Assembly (NCBI GenBank): GCA_938005745.1
Contig: CALLMM010000009.1
Coordinates: 1 to 64,000, forward strand
Length of the DNA stretch: 64,000 nucleotides
From: an uncultured Chthonomonadales bacterium
GTDB taxonomy: Bacteria > Armatimonadota > Chthonomonadetes > Chthonomonadales > CAJBBX01
Direction of reading: 5' to 3'
Below are positions 1 through 9,738 of the stretch, one piece after another (position 1 is the stretch's first letter; each line of letters begins with the position of its first letter). Position numbers and translations under genes: made by a program. The notes below the pieces were generated by a model. The model was not told where the DNA came from. It saw only the letters and a list, made by a program, of their open reading frames with translations, and ran no database searches.

Positions 1-1835
1 CAGCCGGCGCGCAGCGCGGGCAGCTTCACCGTCAGCGTCTCGCCCGGCTGCAGCCGCAGAGGAGCCGCCGGGAACCAGACCGCGATATTCGGCTCCTTCG
101 CGTGCGCGGGGGAGAGCCGCCATCCGCCCTGCACGCCGATAATCTCAAAGCTGCTGGCATAGCGCGGCAGGTAGTGGTTGGCTTCGGCATGCCGGAAGGC
201 GATGTTCTCGGTCCTGCCGTCGGCGCGCTGCACCGTGGCGGAGAGGGAGAGAGAGCCGCCCTCGCTGCCCGGTCGGAAGAGGGAGCCGTTATGTTCGGCA
301 TGGGGCAGCAGCTCCAGGCGCAGCGCGGCGACCCATTCGGTCTGCGGCGTCAGCGTGATGGTCGCGTCGGCGGGCGCGCGTTCGGTGAAGAGAATGCTGC
401 CGTCCGGCTCGATCCGGTATCCGGGAGGCGTCTTCGCGCCGGCGACCGTTACCTGCGGATTCGCCGGCGTCTCCCAGCCCTGCGGGTGTTTCGCGAGAAA
501 CGCCTCGCCCTGCTCGCGCCAGCGGGAGAACGACTCGCGCGCGGGATCGGTCTGCAGAAGCGGTTCGGTCTTCGCGGCAGTCTGCGCGAATCGCTGCCGC
601 TGCCGCTCGATGCGCTCCTTCAGGTAGCGGCTCTCGACGAAGATCTCCGGCGGAAACGGCGAGTCGTTATCGTAGCCGCGCAGGTCGGGATTGGGCGTAT
701 AGCCGTAGTCGGCATAGACGCCCCACTGCTTCACATCGGCGAAGAACGCCGCCAGTGAATAGAAGTCCTTCTGCGTGAAGGGATCGTACTTGTGGTCGTG
801 GCACTCAGCGCAGGCGAGGGTCGAACCGAGCCACGCCATCCCGACGGTGCGCACGCGGTCGGCGGCGTACTTGGCAAGGTACTCTTTCGGCTGCGCGCCG
901 CCTTCGCGGGTCATCATATTCAGCCGCAGGAAGCAGGTGGCGGTGCGCGTTTCGGGGGTGGCGTCGGGCAGCAGGTCGCCGGCGATCTGCTCGCGGGTAA
1001 AGCGGTCGAAGGGCTTGTTCTGATTAAAGGAGGCGATCACATAGTCGCGGTACGCCCAGGCGTTCTGGTTCTGGTCGCCGTGAAATCCGACGGTATCGGC
1101 GTAGCGCGCCACATCCAGCCAGGGAACCGCCATCCGCTCGCCGTAGTGCGGCGACGCCAGCAGCCGGTCCACCAGCTTCTCATAGGCGTTGGGAGCGCGG
1201 TCCGCCACAAAGGCGGCGACCTCCTCCGGCGTCGGCGGCAAGCCGATCAGGTCGAGGGAGAGACGCCGGATCAGCGTGCGGCGGTCTGCCAGAGGCGAGG
1301 GCTTCAGCCCGTTCTGCTCCAGCCGCGCAAAGATAAAGCGGTCAATGGGGTTGACGGGAGGAGGGGACGCGGAGCGCAGGACGGGCAGCGCGGGGCGTCG
1401 GGGAACGATATACGCCCAGTGCGCCTGATACGGCGCGCCCTCCCGGATCCAGCGCGTCAGCAGGCTCTTCTGCTCCGGTGTCAGCTTCTTGTGCGAGGCG
1501 AGGGGCGGCATGATCAAGCCGGGGTTTTTCGTCTGGATACGCGCCGTCAGCCCGCTCTTCTCCGGTCTGCCCGGAACGATCGCCCCGCGCTGCACCGCCG
1601 ACTCGCGCAGATCGAGGCGCAGGTTCGCCTTCAGGGTGTTTCTGTCCGGTCCATGACAGGGGAAGCAGTTCTCCGACAGGATCGGGCGGATGTCGCGGTT
1701 GAACTGCAGCTTCGCCGGGCGAACAGAGCGCGCCTGCTGCGCGGCGACCGGCAGCAGCGCGGTCAACAGCAGGCAGAGCATCAGCGCGGTTCGAGGCGAG
1801 CGCAAAAGGGAAGGCGGCGTCACCGGGGTTCTCAT
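1..1835 (-). CDS. DUF1549 (PSCyt2) cytochrome-domain secreted protein, C-terminus beyond window
   Basis: Translated on the minus strand from an ATG at 1835, the protein begins with a signal peptide (hydrophobic run ALMLCLLLTALLPVAA). A Planctomycete-type cytochrome c (PSCyt1) domain follows with the haem motif CFPCH near residue 53. A PSCyt2/DUF1549 domain comes next, with typical strings such as NPIDRFIFARLE and DLIGLPPTPEEV, and then a beta-rich insert. About 611 codons are visible; the DUF1553 C-terminal domain usual for the family would lie outside the window. These proteins are exported and thought to bind haem; in Planctomycetes and relatives they accompany polysaccharide degradation, but the biochemical role is not settled. 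It is divergent from the glycosidase gene at 2050. A GGAGAG lies about 13 bases before the chosen ATG. Confidence 0.85.
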   Translation of the reverse strand, partial: MRTPVTPPSLLRSPRTALMLCLLLTALLPVAAQQARSVRPAKLQFNRDIRPILSENCFPCHGPDRNTLKANLRLDLRESAVQRGAIVPGRPEKSGLTARIQTKNPGLIMPPLASHKKLTPEQKSLLTRWIREGAPYQAHWAYIVPRRPALPVLRSASPPPVNPIDRFIFARLEQNGLKPSPLADRRTLIRRLSLDLIGLPPTPEEVAAFVADRAPNAYEKLVDRLLASPHYGERMAVPWLDVARYADTVGFHGDQNQNAWAYRDYVIASFNQNKPFDRFTREQIAGDLLPDATPETRTATCFLRLNMMTREGGAQPKEYLAKYAADRVRTVGMAWLGSTLACAECHDHKYDPFTQKDFYSLAAFFADVKQWGVYADYGYTPNPDLRGYDNDSPFPPEIFVESRYLKERIERQRQRFAQTAAKTEPLLQTDPARESFSRWREQGEAFLAKHPQGWETPANPQVTVAGAKTPPGYRIEPDGSILFTERAPADATITLTPQTEWVAALRLELLPHAEHNGSLFRPGSEGGSLSLSATVQRADGRTENIAFRHAEANHYLPRYASSFEIIGVQGGWRLSPAHAKEPNIAVWFPAAPLRLQPGETLTVKLPALRAG

Positions 1836-2049
1836 AACGCTGGCATCTCTCCGAAAAGTTGTGATGGGTCTCTTGCAGGATTCTCTTCGCCCTGCGCCTC
1901 CTCCTTCCTGATCTTTGTGCTGTCTGCGTTTCGAGACGCCCTTCTCCTGCCGCCTCACACGCGCAGCAGGAGGAGTGCCTTCTTCGTAAGGCGAACAGTG
2001 CGGCAAGATACCCCCGCCTCCGGCATGCGAGACGGGCTGAGAGGATGAC

Positions 2050-4359
2050 ATGCAGACACGGGATATTCTGGACCTGACGTCGGCAACGCTGGTCGTCCGC
2101 GAAGATGCGCCGCCTGTGGAGCGCACCGCCGCCGACACGCTACGGGAGGAGATCGAGCGGCGCACCGGCGTGAGATGGCGCATCGGGACGCAGTGGTCGC
2201 GAGCCGGCTGGTCGGTCGCCCTCTTTTCGGGAGAGGAGCCTGCGCTGCACGGCGTCCCCGTCCCGGACGGACTGCGCGCGGAGGTGCCGGAGAGCTACGC
2301 CCTCCGGACAGACCGCGCCGATCTGGAGCGTCCCGTTCTCTGGATTCGGGGAGCCGACCCACGAGGCGCGCTGTTTGGAGTCGGGCGCGTCCTGCGAAAT
2401 CTGCTCTGCCAGCCGGGAAGCGTCCGCCTGACCGCGCCCCTGGATCTCGCCTCTGCCCCCCGCTACCCGATCCGCGGTCACCAGATGGGCTATCGCGCCA
2501 CCGCCAACTCCTACGACGCCTGGTCGCCCGCGCAGTACGAGCGGTACATCCGCGAACTAGCGCTCTTCGGCTGCAACAGCGTCGAAAATATCCCGTTTCA
2601 GGATGCCCGACCGACCGTCAGCTCCTTTCCGCGCAGCCAGATGAACATCGAACTCAGCCGTATCTGTCAGAAGTACGGTCAGGACTACTGGGTCTGGGTT
2701 CCGGCAGATTTCGATATGCGGGACGCTGAGCGGCGCGCGGCGGCTCTGCGGGAGCACGAGGCGCTGTTTCGCGACTGCCCCGTCCTATCGGGCGTCTTCG
2801 TGCCGGGGGGCGATCCCGGCGATAATCCCGCCGACCTAGTCATCGCCTATATGGAGGAGATGAGCCGCCTCCTGCTTCCCTGCCATCCGAATGCCCGGAT
2901 ATGGCTCTCCATGCAGGGTTTTGAGGGAGTGAAGCAGGATCGGGTCTACCGGTGGATCGAGGAGGAGCGTCCCGACTGGCTCGGCGGACTGGCGGCGGGT
3001 CCCTCCAGTCCGCCGCTGCCGGAGATGCGCGCCCGGCTGCCCCAGCCCTACGCCATACGCGACTACCCGGACATCACCCACAGCGTGCGCTGTCAGTTCC
3101 CGGTCCCCTACTGGGATCCCGCCTTCGCCTTCACGCTGGGACGCGAGTGCGTCAATCCGCGCCCCCTCTTCTTCGCGCGCGTCGCTCGCGACACGGCTCC
3201 CTTTACCGACGGCTTCATCAGCTACTCGGACGGCGTTCACGATGATGTCAACAAGATCGTCTGGAGCGCGCTGGCATGGGATCCGGACGCCGACATCCGC
3301 GCGATACTGATCGAGTACTGCCGGCTCTTTTTCGGACCGGAGATCGCAGAAGAGACTTGCGACGGGATCCTGGCGCTGGAGCGCAACTGGGAGGGCGCGC
3401 TGGCGACCAACGGCGGCGTGGAGGCGACCTTCGCCCTCTGGCAGACGCTGGAGCAGAAGGCTCCCGATCTGCGGGACAACTGGCGCTGGCAGATGTGTCT
3501 GCTGCGCGCCTGCTACGACCGCTACACGCGCCAGCGGCTCCTCTACGAGACCAGACTGGAGGCGGAGGCAAACGAAAAGCTGCTCTGCGCCCGACAGATC
3601 GGCACGGAGCAGGCGATTCGCGACGCGCTGCAGACGCTCCAGCGCGCCGACACCCACCCGCCCCATCCCGAACTTGCCGACCGCATCGAGCAGCTATGCG
3701 AGGACCTGTTCCGCTCTATCGGGCTGCAGACCAGCGTGGAGCGGTATCAGGCGAGCGGTCTGGAGCGCGGCGCGGTGCTCGACTTTCTGCGCTATCCGCT
3801 CAACAACCGCTGGTGGCTGGAGGACGAACTGGCGAAGGCGGGCGAGATGGCTTCGGAGGAGGAGAGGATCGCGCGACTGGAGACGCTGGCGCGCTGGGAG
3901 AACCCCGGTCCCGGCTGCTTCTACGACGACATCGGCAACATCGCGAAGTCGCCCCGTGTCGTCCGTCAGGAGAAGCCGGCAGGTCCCCTGATGGATATGG
4001 ATCACACCCCGCTGCCCGGCGTCATGTGGTGGGTGGACCGGCACCCGCTGGCGCGCGTGCGGCAGTCCTGGATGACTGACGAAGCCTGGCCCGCCGCCAT
4101 CGTCTACCCTGCAATTGATCCCCGCGCCGACTATCTGGTGCGGACGACTGGCTGCGGCGACTGCCTCCTGCGCGTCAACGGCGTGCGGGTCGCCCCGACG
4201 CTCGACGGCAGGCAGATCGGCGAGATCAAGGAGTTTCCCATCCCTCGCGGTCTCTACCGCAACGGGGTCATCACCCTCACCTTCGATCCCACCTTCGAGC
4301 CGCACCTCAACTGGCGCGTCCAGTCCCGATTGACGGAGGTCTGGCTGATCAAGCGGTGA
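2050..4359 (+). CDS. GH67/alpha-glucuronidase-like glycoside hydrolase, cytoplasmic
   Basis: A 769-residue protein without signal peptide. The first ~130 residues look like the beta-N-acetylhexosaminidase/alpha-glucuronidase N-terminal domain (aligned with AADTLREEIERRTG and GALFGVGRVLR). A TIM-barrel region follows (RYPIRGHQMGYR at ~140, then FGCNSVENIPF, conserved in this superfamily as the residues after the first strand). The C-terminal ~150 residues look like a beta-sandwich. I cannot name the substrate; an alpha-glucuronidase or hexosaminidase-like activity is inference from fold only. GAGAGGA lies just upstream of the ATG. It stands alone, divergent from the DUF1549 gene. Confidence 0.65.
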   Translation: MQTRDILDLTSATLVVREDAPPVERTAADTLREEIERRTGVRWRIGTQWSRAGWSVALFSGEEPALHGVPVPDGLRAEVPESYALRTDRADLERPVLWIRGADPRGALFGVGRVLRNLLCQPGSVRLTAPLDLASAPRYPIRGHQMGYRATANSYDAWSPAQYERYIRELALFGCNSVENIPFQDARPTVSSFPRSQMNIELSRICQKYGQDYWVWVPADFDMRDAERRAAALREHEALFRDCPVLSGVFVPGGDPGDNPADLVIAYMEEMSRLLLPCHPNARIWLSMQGFEGVKQDRVYRWIEEERPDWLGGLAAGPSSPPLPEMRARLPQPYAIRDYPDITHSVRCQFPVPYWDPAFAFTLGRECVNPRPLFFARVARDTAPFTDGFISYSDGVHDDVNKIVWSALAWDPDADIRAILIEYCRLFFGPEIAEETCDGILALERNWEGALATNGGVEATFALWQTLEQKAPDLRDNWRWQMCLLRACYDRYTRQRLLYETRLEAEANEKLLCARQIGTEQAIRDALQTLQRADTHPPHPELADRIEQLCEDLFRSIGLQTSVERYQASGLERGAVLDFLRYPLNNRWWLEDELAKAGEMASEEERIARLETLARWENPGPGCFYDDIGNIAKSPRVVRQEKPAGPLMDMDHTPLPGVMWWVDRHPLARVRQSWMTDEAWPAAIVYPAIDPRADYLVRTTGCGDCLLRVNGVRVAPTLDGRQIGEIKEFPIPRGLYRNGVITLTFDPTFEPHLNWRVQSRLTEVWLIKR

Positions 4360-4440
4360 GACACACGCTGTCGCCCTCCTAGCAAGGAGCCTCTGCAGCA
4401 GCACACCGGACAGCCTGCTGAGTCCTAACATCAGGCAAAA

Positions 4441-4587
4441 GATTGCTCGCTGACGCTCGCAATGACAGGCTGGGGGCGGTCTGCGCGTGACTGCAACGGT
4501 CGAGCGATCCATTCCGTCCTTGCGAGGGAGGCGCAGCCGACCCCTTCCGTCATTGCGAGGGAGGCGTCAGGCGACCGAAGCAGTCTC
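4441..4587. repeat. Dispersed intergenic repeat, copy 1 (inverted-pair form)
   Basis: Begins GATTGCTCGCTGACGCTCGC followed by AATGACAG, and ends on the opposite orientation with CATTGCGAGGGAGGCG then CGACCGAAGCAGTCTC. Two half-units face each other around a ~70-base centre. The same units recur at 12822, 18817, 41998, 54128 and 62341, always between genes. It fills most of the 271-base gap between the glycosidase and glgP. Confidence 0.8.
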
Positions 4588-4590
4588 AAA

Positions 4591-4623
4591 CAGGCAGCCT
4601 GCACAGACAATACAGGCTGCCTG
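4591..4623 (-). terminator. Hairpin terminator after glgP
   Basis: Perfect 11-base arms (CAGGCAGCCTG / CAGGCTGCCTG) with an 11-base loop lie eight bases past the glgP stop. On the minus strand the hairpin is followed by only three T residues (TTTGAG), so it is a weak intrinsic terminator by U-tract but strong by stem. Confidence 0.6.
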
Positions 4624-4630
4624 AGCGGCG

Positions 4631-7144
4631 TCAGTGCTGCCAATAGATATGCATCTCCTCCAGCGGCACAATCATGTCCGGATGGAAGGGAACGATGCGC
4701 GGCGTGTAGTGATCCAGCGGACGGTTTGCCGGGACCGTCGCCGTATAGAGATGCCCGTTGACAGAGCCAGGGATCGGAGCTTTGCGCTCCATGATCGCCG
4801 GGAAGGCGCACTCCTCGCCCTCCAGCTCGCTGTAGAGCTGCACCTGCACATCCTCCGGGTTGAGTTCTCCCAGATAGACGTGCGCCTCAAAGTGCCACAT
4901 CCCCTCTTCCGTCGTAACGCGCAGATCGGAGATACGCAGTCCCTTCCAACGCTCTGCGATTCTCCGCTTCCACTCAACCATCTGACGGGCAAGCTCCGCG
5001 CCATTTGCCGCGCGCTTCTGATAGGCTTCGGAGGCAGGAAGATAGGCACGCTCCACATACTCACGCATCATGCGGTTGCTGTTGAACTTCGGGGTAAGTT
5101 GCATCATGCTGGCGCGTATGCGGCGCAGCCAGGCGCGCGGAATGCCCTGCTCATCTCGATCATAGAACTCCGGCACGATCTGCTCCTCCAGCGTGCGGTA
5201 GAGCATCTCCGCCTCGCAGACATCCCAGGAGGGATCGTGCTCCAGCCCATCGCCCAGCGCCCAGCCGACCTCCGGGCTGTACGCCTCGTCCCACCAGCCG
5301 TCCAGCGACGAGAAGTTCAGACCGCCGTTGACCAGCACCTTCATGCCGCTGGTTCCGCTGGCTTCCCAGGGGCGGCGCGGATTGTTGAGCCAGACGTCCA
5401 CTCCCGCCACCAGATGCTGTGCGAGCGTCATATCGTAGTCGGCGAGGAAGACGACCCTATCGAACATATCGTCGCGCCGGGCGAACTGCGCGACCGCCTG
5501 CACCATCTTCTTGCTCTCTTCGTCCGCCGGATGCGCCTTCCCCGCCACAATCAACTGCACCGGGCGGTCCGGATTGGAGAGCAGCCGCGCCAGCCGCTCC
5601 AGATCGCGTAACAGCAGGGTCGGGCGCTTATACTCGGCAAACCGCCGCGCAAACCCCAGGGTCAGCGCGTTGAGATCGAGGACATGGCGGGCGCGCTGGA
5701 TCGTCTCCGCGGACGCGCCCTGCTGCTGAACCTGCCGCACCAGACGTCGGCGGACGTAGTTCACCAGCGATTGACGCGCGGTCGCACGATACTCCCACAG
5801 TTTGTCGTCCGGAACCTCCTCCAGCAGCTGGCACTGATGTTCGGTCGCCTCTAGCCAATAGTCTTCTCCGCACGCCTTCGACCAGAGACTGCTGGCAGCC
5901 AGCGAATCCCAAGTCGGGATATGAATGCCGTTGGTAACTGCGTCTACCGGGATCTCGGTGATGGGCCAGTGAGGAAAGAGCGGACAGAAGATCCTCTTGC
6001 TGACCTTCCCGTGCAGTTTGCTGACCGCGTTGACGTAGCCGCTTCCATGCATCGCCAGATACGCCATGTTTACCGGCTCGTGGTAGTCGTGCGGGTTTCT
6101 CCGTCCTAGCGACAGAAGTTCATCGGTGGAGATTCCGACCACCTCCGCCACCGGTTCGGCATAGCGGCGAATAAGGTCGGTGGGGAACCGGTCGAAACCG
6201 GCGGCGACCGGCGTATGTGTGGTAAAGATGTTGCCGGCGCGGGTCGCCTGCAGCGCCTCCGCAAAGGTAACGCCGTGCTTGCGCATGAAGCTGAGAGCGC
6301 GCGCCAGCACCACAAACGCGGCGTGTCCCTCGTTCATATGGCAGACATCCACATCCAGCCCCAACGCTTCGACCACGCGCCAACCGCCACTGCCCAGCGC
6401 GATCTCCTGCAGCAGACGCCGCTCCTGCCCGATCGAATAGAGGTTGGCGGTGATACCGCGATCCCAGGGGCTGTTGAGCGGATCGTTGCTGTCCAGCAGG
6501 TAGAGCGGCACTCTGCCCACGCGCGCCTCCCACACCCGCAGCAGCAGCGTGCGTCCCGGTAGCTGCAGTTTGACGCGCAGCCATCCTCCGTTATGGTTCT
6601 GGACGGGAGACACCGGCAGGCTGGTCGGGTCGTTGTACGGGAAGGCTTCGATCTGCCAGCCCTCCGCCGAGAGCGTCTGACGGAAATAGCCCTGCTGGTA
6701 GAGCAGACCTATTCCGACCATCGGGATGCCCAGATCGCTGGCGGTCTTCAGATGATCGCCCGCCAGAACTCCCAGACCGCCCGAATAGATCGGCAGCGCC
6801 TCCGACAGACCGAACTCCATGCTGAAGTAGGCGATCTTCTTCAAGCCGGAGGAGCCGTAGTGACGCTCGAACCAGCTCTTCTCCGTCATCTTCTGCTTGC
6901 GCTTCTTCAGCCAGTAGGCTAGCTCCGCCTTCAACTCTTTGTTGTTCGCCGCCTCCTCCAACCGACTCTGCGAGACATTCTGAAGGATCATATAGGGGTT
7001 GGTCGTGCGTTCCCACGCTTCCGGGTCGAGCATCTCCCACAGGCGGTCCGTCTGCTGACTGCCGGACCAGCGTAAGTCTATGGCTAACTCCGCCAGTCCC
7101 TCCAGCCCTTTCGGCAGGGGACGGTTGAGAACAGAATCGTGCAT
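4631..7144 (-). CDS. glgP: Glycogen/alpha-glucan phosphorylase (GT35)
   Basis: An 837-residue protein of the alpha-glucan phosphorylase type that carries the DUF3417 N-terminal domain (IDLRWSGSQQTDRLWEMLDP near the N-terminus). It releases glucose 1-phosphate from glycogen or maltodextrin with pyridoxal phosphate. Visible motifs are YSGGLGVLAGDHLKTASDLG in the N-terminal half, HMNEGHAAF, and the phosphate/PLP-binding EASGTSGMKVLVNGG near residue 600. I chose the ATG at 7144, not the in-frame one at 7162, because a GGAGG sits 7-11 bases before 7144 and would be inside the coding sequence otherwise. No other glycogen gene is adjacent. Confidence 0.95.
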   Translation of the reverse strand: MHDSVLNRPLPKGLEGLAELAIDLRWSGSQQTDRLWEMLDPEAWERTTNPYMILQNVSQSRLEEAANNKELKAELAYWLKKRKQKMTEKSWFERHYGSSGLKKIAYFSMEFGLSEALPIYSGGLGVLAGDHLKTASDLGIPMVGIGLLYQQGYFRQTLSAEGWQIEAFPYNDPTSLPVSPVQNHNGGWLRVKLQLPGRTLLLRVWEARVGRVPLYLLDSNDPLNSPWDRGITANLYSIGQERRLLQEIALGSGGWRVVEALGLDVDVCHMNEGHAAFVVLARALSFMRKHGVTFAEALQATRAGNIFTTHTPVAAGFDRFPTDLIRRYAEPVAEVVGISTDELLSLGRRNPHDYHEPVNMAYLAMHGSGYVNAVSKLHGKVSKRIFCPLFPHWPITEIPVDAVTNGIHIPTWDSLAASSLWSKACGEDYWLEATEHQCQLLEEVPDDKLWEYRATARQSLVNYVRRRLVRQVQQQGASAETIQRARHVLDLNALTLGFARRFAEYKRPTLLLRDLERLARLLSNPDRPVQLIVAGKAHPADEESKKMVQAVAQFARRDDMFDRVVFLADYDMTLAQHLVAGVDVWLNNPRRPWEASGTSGMKVLVNGGLNFSSLDGWWDEAYSPEVGWALGDGLEHDPSWDVCEAEMLYRTLEEQIVPEFYDRDEQGIPRAWLRRIRASMMQLTPKFNSNRMMREYVERAYLPASEAYQKRAANGAELARQMVEWKRRIAERWKGLRISDLRVTTEEGMWHFEAHVYLGELNPEDVQVQLYSELEGEECAFPAIMERKAPIPGSVNGHLYTATVPANRPLDHYTPRIVPFHPDMIVPLEEMHIYWQH

Positions 7145-7342
7145 ACTCTTTAACCTCCACACACAATCATCGGCGGTTAGAGTTCGCCAATGTAGTGCAA
7201 CTTTCCTCGTAAATGTACGGGGGCGGCTCCGGAATAGTTCGGCAAGCGGCGAAGAGGGGAGACGGAGTTTTTCCAGAACGGGAGGGCGTCAGCGGGCGGC
7301 AGGGTCCTCAGGCGACCCGTTCTGAACGCCGGAAGGCGCGTC

Positions 7343-8524
7343 CTAAAACCAGTCGAGGTCCCAGTACCAGGCGTCGAACGGGGGAAAGAGCGCGCGGGCG
7401 AAGGCGGAGTTCGCGGGCGTCAGCCGTCCCTCCGGCAGACCGACGCCCGTCAGCAGCAGGAACATCTCCGCCTGATTCAGCGCGCCGTCGGTCTCGTCGG
7501 TCGGAGTGATCTTGAGGAATCGGTCGGTCTCGATGCGGGTCGCGCCGTAGGGATTGACGAAGGTCAGACTGCCGGGCGGCGCGCCGGCGTTCAGCCACCG
7601 TTCGGTGAGCGCGGGAGCCAGTCCGCGAAGCAGGTTGTCGCGATGCAGGAAACGTGTCATCGTGCCGGTGTCGGTCTCCGTCCGCTGCCGGGCGAACAGC
7701 GCATCCGCCGCCGCAAGGATGACGGATGAGCGGGGAACTTCCCACTCCATATGCGTCTGTCCGCGCTGCTGCGTACAGGCAGCCGCCTCCTCCAGCAGCG
7801 CGGGCAGCGCCTCCTCCTCGCCCTCCGCCGCGCCGATCTCCCGGATAACCGCTCCCTCGGTCTGCAGGTCCAACAGCAGATATCCAACCGGGACTCCGCC
7901 GCGCTCGGCAATGCGCGCCTCTCCTGTTGGAAACTCTCCGTTGTGCATCCCGATCCAGTCGCGCCAGTAGGCGGGGCTGCGCCGGACGGTATAGGGGCGC
8001 CCATCATTGAAGGCGCGGTAGATCACCTGAATCGCCTCTTCGTCGCCTGCCTGCGCGGGGCGCACCGTGAAGCCCCGCCGGTCGGGGACAATTCCCTCGC
8101 GCAGGTCTCCGGACAGGGAAAAAGAGGGTACTATCTCCCAGCCTAGCCGCGCATAGTAGCCTTGAATGCTGGTTCCCAGCAGCGCAAGGTCGAAGGCGTC
8201 CGCCTCCATCACGGCATGCGCCTGCAGCATGCACTGCGTATTGTAGCCCCTGCCCTGATACTCCGGCAGGGTCGCCACATTGGCGATGCCGCCCAGGGTC
8301 AGCGTAAAGTCGCCGAAGGAGAGCGCTCTGCGGACGATCTGCACCGCGCTGACCAGACGCCCGTCCGCGGCGCAGACCCGGCAGTACTCGTTCTGGAAAT
8401 CGGCGTCGCCGAAGAAGTAACGCTCGAAGTAGGCGCGGGACTCGTCCTCTTCGAACACTGTCAGCCACAGCTGCAGACACTCTTCGTACTCGCTGTCGCG
8501 GATCGCCCGCACCTCAACGCTCAT
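7343..8524 (-). CDS. GNAT family N-acetyltransferase (Eis-like, two-domain)
   Basis: A 393-residue protein, long for GNAT. The N-terminal acetyltransferase domain has the acetyl-CoA loop (VATLPEYQGRGYNTQCMLQ near residue 85) and the following GTSIQGYYARLGWE typical of Eis-like enzymes. A second GNAT-like region and a C-terminal sterol-carrier-like part complete the Eis architecture. The acceptor substrate is unknown. Its start overlaps the end of mtlD by 11 bases, so it is the last gene of the mutS2-cdd-mtlD operon. The 198 bases after it hold no gene. Confidence 0.8.
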   Translation of the reverse strand: MSVEVRAIRDSEYEECLQLWLTVFEEDESRAYFERYFFGDADFQNEYCRVCAADGRLVSAVQIVRRALSFGDFTLTLGGIANVATLPEYQGRGYNTQCMLQAHAVMEADAFDLALLGTSIQGYYARLGWEIVPSFSLSGDLREGIVPDRRGFTVRPAQAGDEEAIQVIYRAFNDGRPYTVRRSPAYWRDWIGMHNGEFPTGEARIAERGGVPVGYLLLDLQTEGAVIREIGAAEGEEEALPALLEEAAACTQQRGQTHMEWEVPRSSVILAAADALFARQRTETDTGTMTRFLHRDNLLRGLAPALTERWLNAGAPPGSLTFVNPYGATRIETDRFLKITPTDETDGALNQAEMFLLLTGVGLPEGRLTPANSAFARALFPPFDAWYWDLDWF

Positions 8525-9728
8525 GCCGCACCGCCCGATCTAGGATCGTCTCAAACGGCTCGGAGGCGCGCGCCAGCCGCGCATACTCTGTCAGGATCGC
8601 ACGCCCCAGCGGCTCCTCCGGGGCAACGGCGCACAGGCTCTGCAGAACGCGCTCCACACCCTCGCTCCGGATCCGCTGCTGCATCTCCAGCGATGACGGG
8701 TCTTCCGGCGATTCGAAGCGCAGCGCGCAGGCGATCACGAACGCCAGACGGTCGTTCGGAACGCGCTGCGCCTCGCACAGACGCGCCGCGCCGGTCAGAC
8801 GGTCATCGGGAGCCAGTTTGCGGATCGGGTCGCGCGCCAGCCGGAAACAGGTATCGCCAAGCTCACGGCAGCGGGAGCGTTCAAGGATGTCCAGCGTGAT
8901 CGCCGCATGCTCCTGCGGATCGAAGCCGTGCTTTCGCACCAGGGCCAGACCGGTATCCTCCATCACCGCGTCCACCATGGCGCGTGTCGCCGGATGTTCC
9001 AGCGCCTCGTAGCCGTAGGTGAAGCCCGCCAGATGCCCCAGATAGCCCATGACGGCGTGCATACAGTTATGCGTGTAGAGCTTGCGCTCCACCTCCGCCT
9101 CAAAATCGGCGACCACCTTCACGCCGACGATGGAGGGCAGCGTTCCCACGACCGCCTGTCCGTCCACCGGCAGCTTTTTGTAGCCCTCCACGCGGATGCC
9201 CGCCGGGTCTTCGCGGCGATCCTCCTCCGTCTGCAGGGGAACCATGCGGCTGACGACCGCCTGCACAAAGCCGACCTTCGCCAGGATCGCCTCTCGCTCC
9301 GCCTCCGGCAGATGCTCCGCCACCAGGCTCTTCAGCAGACCGCTGGCGTCGTGCAGGTTCTCGCAGACTAGTACGTTCAGCGCGCCGCCCCCCTGCGCAT
9401 GCCGGAGCTGAAGTCCGGCTGCCAGATTGGGAGCCACGAATCTGAGTGCGCCCACGCCCACCGCAGTACAGGCGATCTCGCAGGCGGCGACCTCCCGCGC
9501 GACCTGCTCCCGCTGCTGACCGTGCACCGCGCGCACATCGGTGATCTGAATATCCTGCGCGCCTCTGCCGACGATTCGCAGGCGGTACTGCCGGTTCTCG
9601 TTGAGCGCGGCGACGATCTCCGGGACGACATCCACAAAGACGACCTCGTAGCCGCTCTCATGGAAAAGCTGCGCGATAAAGCCGCGCCCGATATTTCCTG
9701 CGCCGAACTGAACTGCGGTTGGTTTCAT
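8514..9728 (-). CDS. mtlD: Mannitol-1-phosphate 5-dehydrogenase family protein
   Basis: A 404-residue polyol-type long-chain dehydrogenase. The NAD-binding N-terminus is clear (VQFGAGNIGRGFIAQLF at residues 6-22), and the catalytic K-x4-N-x2-H signature is seen as KLYTHNCMH. The family oxidises mannitol 1-phosphate to fructose 6-phosphate in the cytoplasm. An ATG further upstream would extend it through the cdd gene; the ATG at 9728 is ten bases after the cdd stop and gives the family N-terminus. No mannitol PTS gene is near, so the physiological substrate could be another sugar-acid or polyol phosphate. Confidence 0.85.
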   Translation of the reverse strand: MKPTAVQFGAGNIGRGFIAQLFHESGYEVVFVDVVPEIVAALNENRQYRLRIVGRGAQDIQITDVRAVHGQQREQVAREVAACEIACTAVGVGALRFVAPNLAAGLQLRHAQGGGALNVLVCENLHDASGLLKSLVAEHLPEAEREAILAKVGFVQAVVSRMVPLQTEEDRREDPAGIRVEGYKKLPVDGQAVVGTLPSIVGVKVVADFEAEVERKLYTHNCMHAVMGYLGHLAGFTYGYEALEHPATRAMVDAVMEDTGLALVRKHGFDPQEHAAITLDILERSRCRELGDTCFRLARDPIRKLAPDDRLTGAARLCEAQRVPNDRLAFVIACALRFESPEDPSSLEMQQRIRSEGVERVLQSLCAVAPEEPLGRAILTEYARLARASEPFETILDRAVRHER

Positions 9729-9738
9729 GGCGGTCCTG

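Noticed and set aside
4441-4587. CRISPR-like recurrence of short repeats
   Set aside because: Units are spread over 64 kb in mixed orientation without regular spacers, and no cas genes are present.
7275-7323. AGAACGGG/CCCGTTCT inverted repeat after the GNAT gene as a terminator
   Set aside because: The loop is 33 bases and no T-run follows on either strand.
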